Shown here in pieces: positions 27,128 to 34,539 of a stretch of DNA of 64,000 bases. The stretch's first letter is position 1. Each line of letters begins with the position of its first letter. Under the pieces are notes generated by a model that saw only the letters and a list, made by a program, of their open reading frames with translations, was not told where the DNA came from and did no database searches. Origin of the DNA: an uncultured Lachnospiraceae bacterium (GTDB taxonomy: Bacteria; Bacillota; Clostridia; Lachnospirales; Lachnospiraceae); the NCBI GenBank assembly GCA_910584205.1, contig CAJUAA010000002.1, forward strand, positions 124,001-188,000, read 5' to 3'. The translations under genes were made by a program, and so were the position numbers.

Positions 27128-27715
27128 ATGAGAGAGTACAGATGGCACGGCTGGACCGTTCAGATCGTCAAGAAGAAGGTGAAGAACGCGAATTTTCGAA
27201 TTCGTCCGGAGGAGCCCGGGATCCTTCATCTCTCGATTCCGTATTCCATGACCTACGACGAGGCGGGGAAGCTTCTGGAGCAGCCCCGGATCCTCCGCTG
27301 GGTGCAGAAGTATGAGAAAAAGCTCCGCGAACAGCCTCCTGCTTTAGAAGAGCGCAGGGAGGAAAGCGCGGAGCATTTTTCCGTATATAAGGCGCGTCTT
27401 ATGGAGCTGCTGCCGGACATGTTCCGGCGGTGGGAAGCCGCGCTGGGCGTGCGCTGCCGGAAAGTGACGATCCGGGATACCAGATCCCAGTGGGGAAGCT
27501 GCAGCATCCGGACCGGAAATATTTCCATCAGCGTCTGGCTGGGCGCTTATCCGGAGTCCTGCATCGAATATGTGGTCGTCCATGAACTGGCGCATCTTCT
27601 GGAAGCCGGACATAACGAGCGGTTTTACGGGATACTGGACCGGCATTACCCTGCATGGCGCAGCTGCAGGGAACAGCTGAAGAACGGAAGGCCGCAGGCG
27701 TCCGAACCGGAATAA
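27128..27715 (+). CDS. YgjP-like (DUF45) zinc metallopeptidase
   Basis: A 195-residue protein. The zinc-binding HELAH in YVVVHELAHLLEAGHNERFY and the downstream YPAWRSCR match the YgjP/DUF45 family, as does the preceding SQWGSCS motif. It is cytosolic; the physiological substrates of the family are poorly known. ATG 27128 is preceded by AAAGGA. The coding sequence ends in the first unit of a 40-bp tandem repeat, so the C-terminal LKNGRPQASEPE is repeat-derived. Confidence 0.9.
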   Translation: MREYRWHGWTVQIVKKKVKNANFRIRPEEPGILHLSIPYSMTYDEAGKLLEQPRILRWVQKYEKKLREQPPALEERREESAEHFSVYKARLMELLPDMFRRWEAALGVRCRKVTIRDTRSQWGSCSIRTGNISISVWLGAYPESCIEYVVVHELAHLLEAGHNERFYGILDRHYPAWRSCREQLKNGRPQASEPE

Positions 27716-27793
27716 GCTGAAGAACGGAAGGCTACAGGTATCCGAGCCGGAACAGTGGAAGAACGAAAGGCCGCAGGCATCCGAACTAAAATA
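27675..27793 (+). repeat. Three imperfect 40-bp tandem repeats at the end of the YgjP-like gene
   Basis: Units start at 27675, 27715 and about 27755. Each contains GAAGAACGGAAGGC or a one-base variant, then CAGG and TCCGA. The first unit encodes the end of the peptidase, and the following two are non-coding. A 40-base period is not a multiple of three, so unit gain or loss at the start of the array would change the reading frame. Confidence 0.85.
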
Positions 27794-27899
27794 AAAAGAT
27801 GCAGATTGGATGCAATTTGTATGGAACTTTGATGGGACTTTCGGGTATGCTGTTATCACAGAACAACAAGTGACACCAGAGATGAAGGGGCGGGTACCA

Positions 27900-28778
27900 A
27901 TGATGAAGCAGCAGGGAGTACTTTTGGGAAGAATCCATACGATGGCCAGACAGATGGACAGCAGGAAGATCAAAAGATTCGGCATCGCCGCGCAGGCCAT
28001 GGCGCACACGCTGTTGATCGGGTTTCTTGTGGCGGCAGGATGTTATGTCGTTCTGACGGGCGGAAGAATGTCCGGCCTGTCAGAATCCAACATGGAGCAG
28101 CCTGCGGGAGAAGGCACGCTCCCGGCACGGGCGCTGCCGGTGCTGGCGGAGCCGGTGGATGAGCGTCTCGGCCTGATCGGAGGCCAGTACCGCTATTATG
28201 CGGGACCTTCCGCGGGCCTTGTAAAAGAACCGGCGGAGATTCTGGTGGCGCTGGACCCGGGACACGGCGGCGCGGACGACGGATGCGTCAGAGGGGGCGT
28301 ATATGAAAAGGCGCTGAACCTCTCCATCTCTCTGGAGGTGCAGAAGAGGCTTCAGGAAATGGGCTATCAGGTGATGCTTACCAGAGAATCCGACCAGGCG
28401 CTTACGCTGGGACAGCGGGTACGGGCCGCGGAACGGGCCCATGCGGATATCTATGTGAGCATCCATCAGAATTCCAGCGAGCTGTCCAGGGTAAACGGGA
28501 TCGAGCTTTACTACAGCGCCGCCCATGCGGGAGAGGACAGCAGGAGACTGTCCGAGTTGATTCACGGCTCGGCGATTCAGAATACGGGCGCGAAGGCGCG
28601 GTCCGTCTTTGAGTGGGAAGAATTCTACGTCATTCGGGAAACCGCCATGCCCGCGTGTCTGATCGAGACCGGTTTTCTGACCAACTCCGCGGAACGGAGC
28701 AGGCTGAAAACGTCCGATTATCAGGAAAAGATCGCAGAAGGGATTGCCGCCGGTATCGACCGGTATTTCCGGCCGTAG
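27900..28778 (+). CDS. N-acetylmuramoyl-L-alanine amidase, membrane-anchored
   Basis: A 292-residue zinc amidase of the Amidase_3 family that cleaves the bond between N-acetylmuramate and L-alanine in peptidoglycan. An N-terminal membrane helix (about residues 37-58, AMAHTLLIGFLVAAGCYVVL) anchors it; the catalytic domain follows with DPGHGGADDG (zinc His), a Glu in VYEKALNLS, SIHQNSS (zinc His) and the catalytic Glu in LIETGFLTN. Start 27900 or 27903 follows GAAGGGG; an in-frame ATG at 27810 has no ribosome site. It converges with the ABC-F gene 15 bases away and may act in cell separation or spore cortex work. Confidence 0.91.
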   Translation: MMKQQGVLLGRIHTMARQMDSRKIKRFGIAAQAMAHTLLIGFLVAAGCYVVLTGGRMSGLSESNMEQPAGEGTLPARALPVLAEPVDERLGLIGGQYRYYAGPSAGLVKEPAEILVALDPGHGGADDGCVRGGVYEKALNLSISLEVQKRLQEMGYQVMLTRESDQALTLGQRVRAAERAHADIYVSIHQNSSELSRVNGIELYYSAAHAGEDSRRLSELIHGSAIQNTGAKARSVFEWEEFYVIRETAMPACLIETGFLTNSAERSRLKTSDYQEKIAEGIAAGIDRYFRP

Positions 28779-28793
28779 GCAGGATACGGTCCG

Positions 28794-30710
28794 TTATTCC
28801 GAAAGCGTTTCCCAGCTTTCATACAGGCTCTCCAGCTCTGTCTGGAGGGCTTCTTTTTCTCTGGAAAGCGCTGTGACCTCCGCCACGTCCGTAAAGATCT
28901 CTTCCCGGGTCAGCAGCTCGTCGATCTCCTTATCCCTTGTCTCCAGCTCTTCAATGCGCGTCTCCACACGCTTCAGCTCATTCTGCTTTTTCCGCAGCTG
29001 CGCCTGCTGTTCTTTCTGCTGCTTCCAGTCCAGTTTTGCTTCTGACTCCGGAGCGGCGGGCGGCGCATCCGCAGCGGCGGCGGGAGCGCCTGTAAAGCTG
29101 GTCATGGTTTCCTTTTTCTCCGCGTAATAGTCATAATTGCCCACATAGCCGGTCAGGGTCTGCCCGGCCAGGTCCAGGATCCGCGTGGCCGTCGTATTGA
29201 TGAAATACCGGTCGTGGGAGACGAACAGCACGGTGCCGGTGTAGCGGTTCAGGGCCTGTTCCAGAATCTCCTTGGATATGATGTCCAGGTGGTTGGTGGG
29301 CTCGTCCAGGATCAGGAAATTGGCCTCCGAGAGCATCAGCTTGGCAAGGGAGACCCGTCCCCGTTCGCCGCCGCTCAGGTCCCCGATGCGTTTGAAAACG
29401 TCTTCGTTGGTGAACAGGAAGGCGGCCAGTACGTTCCGGATCTTTGTGTTGGTCAGCGTCGGGTAAGCGTCGCTGATTTCCTCAAAGACGGTTTTTTCCA
29501 TATGGAGCACATGATGCTCCTGATCGTAATAGCCGATCTTTACCCGGGCCCCCAGACGGAACGCTCCGTCGTCCGCAGGCAGGACTCCGTTCAGGATCTT
29601 CAGGATCGTCGTCTTGCCGGTCCCGTTGCTGCCGATGAGGGCGACGCGCTCTCCCCGGTGGATCTCAAAGTTCAGATCCGTGAACAGCGTCTGGGCGCCG
29701 AAGGATTTGGAAAGCCCCTCCACAGCCAGCACGTCGTTCCCGCTGGGGAAACGGGGTTCCAGATCCATACGCATATCCGTGCGGGCTTCCGTGGGCTTTT
29801 CCAGCACCTCCATCTTATCCAGCATCTTTTCCCGACTCTCGGCGCGGCGGATGGATTTCTCCCGGTTGAAGGATTTCAGCCGTGTGATCACTTCCTCCTG
29901 ATGCCGGATCTCCCGCTGCTGGTTCAGGTACGCCTGGAGCTGCGCCTCCCGAAGCTGTGCTTTTTTCTGCGCGTAATCCGTGTAGTTTCCGCTGAAGGAA
30001 CGCACGTCTCCCTGATCGATCTCCACGATCTTCGTGACCACCCGGTTCAGGAAATACCGGTCGTGGGAGACGATGATAACGGCTCCCTGATAATTGATGA
30101 GAAAGGTCTCCAGCCAGGTGATGGAGTTCATATCCAGATGGTTGGTGGGCTCGTCCAGCATGACGATGTCCGGGCGGGAGAGCAGGAGCTTTCCAAGAGA
30201 GACCCGGGTTTTCTGCCCCCCTGACAGGGTGTCCACTTTTTTGTCAAAATCCGTTTCCTCAAATCCCAGCCCCTTCAGGACGCCGGTAATCTCGCTTTTC
30301 CACGCATAACCGTTTTTCTGCTCGAACTCATGGCTGATCTGCACGTAGGCGTCCATGAGGGCGGAGAGTTCTTCGCCTTTCGCGTGCTTCATGGACTGCT
30401 CCAGCTTCCGAAGCTCCGCTTCCAAGTCCAGGATTTCCTGCTTGACGGTCAAAAGCTCGTCAAATATGGTGTTGCCGCTGACCATTTCCTGATGCTGTGC
30501 CAGATAGCCGATGGTCCTTCCGCGGGACAGAACGACCTGTCCTTCATCGGCTGGCAGTTCGTGCATGATGATTTTCAGAAGCGTGGATTTCCCCGCGCCG
30601 TTGATGCCGACGACGGCCGCCTTCTCCCGCTCTTCTATATGAAAGGATGCATTTTTCAAGACGAAATGGTCGCCGAATGCCTTTGTGATGTTCTGACATG
30701 CTAATATCAT
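28794..30710 (-). CDS. ABC-F family ATPase (ribosome-associated type)
   Basis: A 638-residue protein with two ABC cassettes and no membrane domain. Walker A motifs are GINGAGKST and GSNGTGKTT; signature motifs are LSGGQKTRVSLGKLLLSRPD and LSGGERGRVSLAKLM, each followed by LDEPTNHLD. A charged inter-domain linker and a C-terminal coiled coil are present. ABC-F proteins of this layout act at the ribosomal E site in translation rescue; some give antibiotic resistance, but sequence alone does not assign this one. The start at 30710 (MILACQNITKAFG) is preceded on the minus strand by CGGAG. The longer frame from 30755 lacks a ribosome site. Confidence 0.93.
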   Translation of the reverse strand: MILACQNITKAFGDHFVLKNASFHIEEREKAAVVGINGAGKSTLLKIIMHELPADEGQVVLSRGRTIGYLAQHQEMVSGNTIFDELLTVKQEILDLEAELRKLEQSMKHAKGEELSALMDAYVQISHEFEQKNGYAWKSEITGVLKGLGFEETDFDKKVDTLSGGQKTRVSLGKLLLSRPDIVMLDEPTNHLDMNSITWLETFLINYQGAVIIVSHDRYFLNRVVTKIVEIDQGDVRSFSGNYTDYAQKKAQLREAQLQAYLNQQREIRHQEEVITRLKSFNREKSIRRAESREKMLDKMEVLEKPTEARTDMRMDLEPRFPSGNDVLAVEGLSKSFGAQTLFTDLNFEIHRGERVALIGSNGTGKTTILKILNGVLPADDGAFRLGARVKIGYYDQEHHVLHMEKTVFEEISDAYPTLTNTKIRNVLAAFLFTNEDVFKRIGDLSGGERGRVSLAKLMLSEANFLILDEPTNHLDIISKEILEQALNRYTGTVLFVSHDRYFINTTATRILDLAGQTLTGYVGNYDYYAEKKETMTSFTGAPAAAADAPPAAPESEAKLDWKQQKEQQAQLRKKQNELKRVETRIEELETRDKEIDELLTREEIFTDVAEVTALSREKEALQTELESLYESWETLSE

Positions 30711-30775
30711 AAGTTGTTCTCCGTAATATCTTTGATCTGGTACATGGCCGGCCATGCCGGCGGTCGAATACTATT

Positions 30776-30803
30776 ATTATATCGGAAGTTGGAAAAAAGG
30801 CAA
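30776..30803 (-). promoter_or_regulatory. Candidate promoter for the ABC-F gene
   Basis: On the minus strand, TTGCCT (30798-30803), a 16-base spacer and TATAAT (30776-30781), about 65 bases upstream of the start. The leader contains GC-rich inverted repeats (GCCGGC...GCCGGC). Confidence 0.5.
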
Positions 30804-30905
30804 GAGCTGTTAAAAAGCTTTTTCTGTGGTTTTGCCTCGGCCTGGCTGCGGCTTTTGTCGTGAATTTTGCCTCGGTTTTTGGCGCGGCCGGAAATGACCG
30901 GAATT

Positions 30906-30970
30906 ATGTAAAGAAAACTTGACAAAACAAAGAAAAAGGTTTATGATATAAATGTAAAGGAAACTTGTCA
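30906..30970 (+). promoter_or_regulatory. Sigma-A promoter flanked by two 19-bp operator-like repeats
   Basis: The promoter is TTGACA (30919-30924), a 17-base spacer and TATGAT (30942-30947). The sequence ATGTAAAGNAAACTTGNCA occurs at 30906-30924, embedding the -35, and again at 30952-30970, just downstream of the -10, differing at two positions. Each copy is an imperfect palindrome (TGTAAAG and ACTTGACA arms). This placement fits repression by the XRE regulator encoded next. Confidence 0.8.
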
Positions 30971-31005
30971 TCAAAAACGGGAGCGGGACGGAAAGGGGGA
31001 TCTGT

Positions 31006-31221
31006 GTGGAGAACCGGGTGGAAGCGTTTCGAAAAGAGCGGGGAATGAATCAGGAAGAATTTGCAAAGGCGCTGCAGGTATCAAGGCAGACCATCAGCTC
31101 CATTGAGAACGGGAAGTACAATCCGTCGCTGGAGCTGGCCTTTGCCATATCGGATTTTTTCGAGAAATCAATCGAAGAGATTTTTATTCATGAAAGGAGA
31201 GGAAAAGATGAAAAGAAGTAA
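31006..31221 (+). CDS. Small XRE-family helix-turn-helix regulator
   Basis: A 71-residue DNA-binding protein, almost entirely one HTH_3 domain: RKERGMNQEEFAKALQVSRQTISSIENGKYNPSLELAF in outline, with recognition helix SRQTISSIE. GTG start at 31006 after GAAAGGGGG. It overlaps the following membrane-protein gene by 14 bases. This small-regulator plus membrane-protein pairing is common in Firmicutes, and the twin operator-like repeats upstream suggest autorepression. The inducing signal is unknown. Confidence 0.92.
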   Translation: MENRVEAFRKERGMNQEEFAKALQVSRQTISSIENGKYNPSLELAFAISDFFEKSIEEIFIHERRGKDEKK

Positions 31222-31651
31222 TCTGACGGCGGGAATCCTGTATATGCTGGCAGGCGTACTGCTGGCGGCGGCAGCGTTTCGAACGAACGGGAAGCTGAGC
31301 AGCCTGCTGTTTGGTTTCGGAGGAGCGGGAATCGGCGGCGGTATCTCGCTGATCGGGAAATATTGCTACTGGAACCTGCCGAAGAACCGGGAACGGTATG
31401 AGGAGCGGCTAAAACATGAGCGGATCGAGATACAGGACGAACTGAAAAGCCGGCTTAGGGACAGGTCCGGACGCTGTGCGTATCAGTGGGGACTTCTGGT
31501 CATCAGCGTTTCCATGGTGGCTTTCTCGATACTTGGAGCGCTGGATGTGATCCCGGAATCCCGTCTGATCGTGCTGTATCTGGGCGCCTATCTGGTATTC
31601 CAGATCGTGATGGGCATAGCGGTGTTCCGGCGGCTGCTGAAAAGATATTGA
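31208..31651 (+). CDS. Small integral membrane protein paired with the XRE regulator
   Basis: A 147-residue protein with four predicted helices: about residues 6-23, 31-50, 91-112 and 119-140. A charged loop (NRERYEERLKHERIEIQDELKSR) lies between the second and third. No catalytic motif. It resembles the DUF2178-type proteins found beside small XRE regulators, but I am not certain of the family. Start 31208 follows AAAGGAGAGG and lies within the end of the regulator gene, so the two are translationally coupled. Confidence 0.8.
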   Translation: MKRSNLTAGILYMLAGVLLAAAAFRTNGKLSSLLFGFGGAGIGGGISLIGKYCYWNLPKNRERYEERLKHERIEIQDELKSRLRDRSGRCAYQWGLLVISVSMVAFSILGALDVIPESRLIVLYLGAYLVFQIVMGIAVFRRLLKRY

Positions 31652-31700
31652 CCGGATCGAAGCGCCTGCCGGATGGCGGGCATACAAAAAAGGAGGATGT

Positions 31701-32423
31701 ATGATATATTATATAACAGGAGATGCCCATGGGCGTTTTGGGCGGATTGCGGATTTCTGCAGGCGGTTTCAAACCGGTAAGGAAGATGTGATGATCATTC
31801 TGGGAGACGCCGGGATTAATTACAGCGGAGGCGCTCTGGACATAAGAAAGAAGGAATTTCTGGAAGCCCTCCCCATAACGATTTTCGCAATTCACGGAAA
31901 TCATGAGCAGAGGCCGCAGAATGTGGAGGGATATCAGGAGAAGAGGTGGCGCGGCGGCCTGGTATATCAGGAAGAAAAATATCCGAGCCTGCTGTTTGCA
32001 AAGGACGGGGAAGTGTTTGACCTGGACGGAAGACAGACGATCGTCATAGGCGGGGCGTACAGCATTGACAAGATGGTGCGGCTTATGTACGGGGACGGCT
32101 GGTGGCCGGACGAGCAGCCCTCGGATGAGACGAAAAGCGGTGTAGAGAGCCGGCTGGAGCAGCTGGGATGGAAGGTGGACGTGGTGCTGAGCCATACCGC
32201 GCCGCTGAAGTATGAGCCGGTGGAAGCGTTCCTGAACGGGGTGGACCAGAGCCAGGTGGATCAGTCCACGGAACAATGGCTGGACAGGCTGGAGGACCGT
32301 CTGGATTATGGGAAATGGTACTGCGGGCATTTTCATACGGAAAAGAAGATCGACAGAGTAGAAATCATGTTTGAAAATTTTGATCTGTTTTGTAATGAGA
32401 CAGGGGAAGGAGGCGTCTTTTAG
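31701..32423 (+). CDS. Cytosolic metallophosphoesterase
   Basis: A 240-residue calcineurin-like phosphoesterase. Motifs in order: GDAHG (D and H at residues 8 and 10), LGDAG (about 35), GNHEQ (about 61), LSHTAP and GHFHTEK. No signal peptide, unlike the phosphoesterase at 829. AAAGGAGGATGT precedes the ATG. Substrate unknown; small proteins of this shape are often annotated as serine/threonine phosphatase-like or nucleotide phosphoesterases. It is the last clear chromosomal-style gene before the AT-rich defence island. Confidence 0.86.
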   Translation: MIYYITGDAHGRFGRIADFCRRFQTGKEDVMIILGDAGINYSGGALDIRKKEFLEALPITIFAIHGNHEQRPQNVEGYQEKRWRGGLVYQEEKYPSLLFAKDGEVFDLDGRQTIVIGGAYSIDKMVRLMYGDGWWPDEQPSDETKSGVESRLEQLGWKVDVVLSHTAPLKYEPVEAFLNGVDQSQVDQSTEQWLDRLEDRLDYGKWYCGHFHTEKKIDRVEIMFENFDLFCNETGEGGVF

Positions 32424-32527
32424 TGCGACTGCGAAGAAGAGCTTCCATAGTGGCAAAAGCGCTGCACATGGAGCCGGATGACATTAAAGTGCAGGATACT
32501 GCCGTGCTTGTCTGGGAAATCAGATAG
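32423..32527 (+). CDS. Possible 34-residue ORF or gene remnant
   Basis: A GTG at 32423, sharing its G with the previous stop, is preceded by AAGGAGG at about 9 bases and opens a 34-codon frame ending TAG at 32525-32527. The encoded sequence is basic at the start (RLRRRASIVAKAL) and ends in VLVWEIR. I do not recognise it. The ribosome site overlaps the end of the phosphoesterase gene, so translation is possible. It may equally be debris at the edge of the island. Confidence 0.3.
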   Translation: MRLRRRASIVAKALHMEPDDIKVQDTAVLVWEIR

Positions 32528-32608
32528 AACAATTTCCAAAAGGTACAGAATTCTGCTTTCATGCAGGAGGTCCTGTGCTTTTCGTTATATTTGTTCTTTT
32601 ACAAAAGA

Positions 32609-32681
32609 TCAGACGCTGTTGAAAAAGTATTAGGGAATAAGAGGAGAGTGTGGTATAATAAAAAATATCGAATAAGTGAAA
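32609..32681 (+). repeat. 73-bp direct repeat, copy 1 (contains an extended -10 promoter)
   Basis: Matches 34446-34518 over 73 bases with one mismatch (GCTGTTG versus GCTGCTG). It contains TGGTATAAT, an extended -10. Roughly 40 bases upstream of each copy are also alike but more diverged. It precedes the interrupted ORF at 32714. Confidence 0.93.
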
Positions 32682-32713
32682 TGTAAAGATGATGAAGATT
32701 AAGGAGCTACCGC

Positions 32714-33169
32714 ATGTCTCAGCAAGTTACAGATCCTTTTATTTGGGAAGGCGATGAATGGATATTTATTGGTGCTGATAATGTCTATGATTTATTTGAT
32801 CCAGAAGCGTTTGGGTTAAAACCAGAAGCACCTCATACGGCATGTTGGAAGGGTTTCGTTGTTACATTTGAAACAAAGGCAGGTGAGCTGTATTAAAAAA
32901 AATTACTTGTTAACACAGAAGATGACGTATATCCAGATATTAATGGTGTTAAAGCTATAGATGGAAAAATGGATTTTCATGCTTATAACGATTTAGACAT
33001 AAAGCTAAACTATTCTGGAACAATAATTGTTGGACGAGAGTTAAAAAAACAATTTATAGGAAGAGCTTTTACTGGACCGCATTCATACGCCAAAACATAT
33101 GAGTTGATTTTTGAAGAAGGCATATTGCTTGATTCTAAACATACATCAGGCACTTATTCTGGCTTTTAG
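32714..33169 (+). pseudogene. Uncharacterised ORF interrupted by an in-frame stop
   Basis: ATG at 32714 after AAGGAG. The frame reads 60 codons to TAA at 32894-32896, then continues open in the same frame (KKLLVNTEDDVYPDING...) to TAG at 33167-33169. The protein-like character carries across the stop: acidic/aromatic upstream (DPFIWEGDEWIFIGADNVYD) and downstream (FHAYNDLDIKLNYSGT). A full product would be 151 residues. The stop lies at the edge of an eight-A run, and a TTA-to-TAA substitution is the simplest explanation. I do not recognise the family. Base composition is markedly AT-rich compared with the genes before it. Confidence 0.7.
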
Positions 33170-33244
33170 GGGGATATTCTGGATGCTTAAATACATAGAA
33201 TTTAGTGTTAGCCATATGGAGGTGCCTGGTGAATCCTGTTCCAA

Positions 33245-33406
33245 ACTAAGGAGCTGTTGCAGATTTTGACAGGCAGCGGCACGCTGGGAGAATTCTCATC
33301 AGGCGATAAGCAGGCTATCGAATATGCGGCAATGGATGCTGTAATCCAGATAGAAACATCTTTGGGTTACAAGCCGAAAGATGTGAGCGTGGCCAAGAGG
33401 GGATGA
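33245..33406 (+). pseudogene. Remnant resembling the start of a DUF3883-type module
   Basis: An open stretch with no start of its own (an in-frame TGA lies at 33230-33232) reads TKELLQILTGSGTLGEF, then IEYAAMDAVIQIETSLGYKP and KDVSVAKRG before TGA at 33404-33406. The segment AAMDAVIQIETSLGYKPKDVS matches the beginning of DUF3883, a domain seen in SNF2-like helicases of defence loci. Everything around it from such a helicase is missing. Its stop overlaps the next ATG (ATGA), so the two pieces look joined by recombination while keeping translational coupling. Confidence 0.55.
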
Positions 33407-34263
33407 GAAAGTTTTATCTGGTGTACCGTGACCGCGATGAAAAGATTATCCAATCATCAATTGGACAATTGAGACTGTTGCAGGAGAATGGAATTGTTCA
33501 ATCGCCGATTGGACAATTGAGTATTGACCACCGGAGCTTTCCGTTTAAGTTGAGCTGGACACATTATCAGATCCTTATGACGATCGAAAATCCTGAAGAA
33601 CGCAGTTTTTATGAACAGGCGGCCATCAGCGAATCCTGGAATGTGCAGACTCTGAAACGTCAATATCACTCCAGTTTATATGAAAGGCTGGCGCTGAGCA
33701 AGGATAAAGAGGCTGTCATGGCAATGTCCAGAAAAGGCACGACGCCGTATCGTCCCGCTGATATACTGAAATCGCCGTATGTATTGGAATTTGCGGGACT
33801 GGACGACAAAAGCGGCTACCATGAGAGCGATCTGGAATCTGCCGTGCTGAATAAGATGCAGGATTTTCTGTTGGAAATGGGAAAAGGTTTCCTCTTTGAA
33901 AAAAGGCAGCGTAGATTTACATTTAACGATAAAAACTTTTATTGTGACATGGTCCTATATAATCGGTTTCTGCGTTGCTATGTTTTGATCGATTTCAAGG
34001 TGGATGAGCTGACCCATCAGGACCTTGGCCAGATGCAGATGTATGTGAACTATTATGACCGCTATGAGATCGTAGAGGGCGAGAATCCGACAATCGGCAT
34101 TCTCATGTGTAAGCAAAGCGATGAGGCGCTGGTAGAACTTACGCTTCCCAAAGATGCAAACATCTATGCACGGGAATACAGGTTGTATTTGCCGGATAAA
34201 AAACTGTTACAGGAAAAACTGCGGCAATGGCTTGAAGAATCAGGAACATCTGTTTCTGAATAG
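33403..34263 (+). CDS. N-terminally truncated YhcG-type PD-(D/E)XK nuclease (DUF1016)
   Basis: A 286-residue protein. The nuclease core is at about 185-235: CDMVLYNRFLRCYVLIDFKV, with Asp...Asp-x-Lys catalytic spacing, then DLGQMQMYVNYYD. The usual N-terminal DUF1016_N part (roughly 70-90 residues before MRKFYLVYRD) is absent: the ORF starts at the position where family members read RQFYLxY. A 23-base unit (CAATC..C.ATTGGACAATTGAG in outline) occurs twice near the 5' end, giving duplicated QSSIGQL/QSPIGQL. YhcG proteins are found in restriction and toxin-rich islands. Function after truncation is doubtful. Confidence 0.75.
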   Translation: MRKFYLVYRDRDEKIIQSSIGQLRLLQENGIVQSPIGQLSIDHRSFPFKLSWTHYQILMTIENPEERSFYEQAAISESWNVQTLKRQYHSSLYERLALSKDKEAVMAMSRKGTTPYRPADILKSPYVLEFAGLDDKSGYHESDLESAVLNKMQDFLLEMGKGFLFEKRQRRFTFNDKNFYCDMVLYNRFLRCYVLIDFKVDELTHQDLGQMQMYVNYYDRYEIVEGENPTIGILMCKQSDEALVELTLPKDANIYAREYRLYLPDKKLLQEKLRQWLEESGTSVSE

Positions 34264-34353
34264 ACGAGGTGAACGATATGGCAACGAAGAGGCTGGGAAA
34301 GCATTTTATCCCCCATCTGAGATGTCTAAAGAGATAAACTTTAATACAAAATA

Positions 34354-34382
34354 AGCCTTCCATTTTGGAGGGCTGTTTTTTT
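34354..34382 (+). terminator. Intrinsic terminator upstream of hsdM
   Basis: AGCCTTCC (34354-34361) pairs with GGAGGGCT (34367-34374), with one G-T pair and a 5-base loop, followed by a run of T. Between the nuclease stop and this hairpin an open 24-codon stretch reads GNEEAGKAFYPPSEMSKEI and stops at 34354; it may be another remnant. Confidence 0.8.
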
Positions 34383-34445
34383 GAAAGTTTTGAAAAGCCA
34401 TATTCTGTGGGCTCTTTCGCATTCTATCTTTTTTATATTAAAAGG

Positions 34446-34518
34446 TCAGACGCTGCTGAAAAAGTATTAGGGAATAAGAGGAGAGTGTGGTATAATAAAA
34501 AATATCGAATAAGTGAAA
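34446..34518 (+). repeat. 73-bp direct repeat, copy 2 (apparent hsdM promoter)
   Basis: Same as 32609-32681 with one mismatch. TGGTATAAT provides an extended -10 about 45 bases before the hsdM ATG at 34540. A TTAGGG lies 18 bases upstream of the -10 as a poor -35. Confidence 0.9.
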
Positions 34519-34539
34519 GGAATGGACGGAGGATGAACT

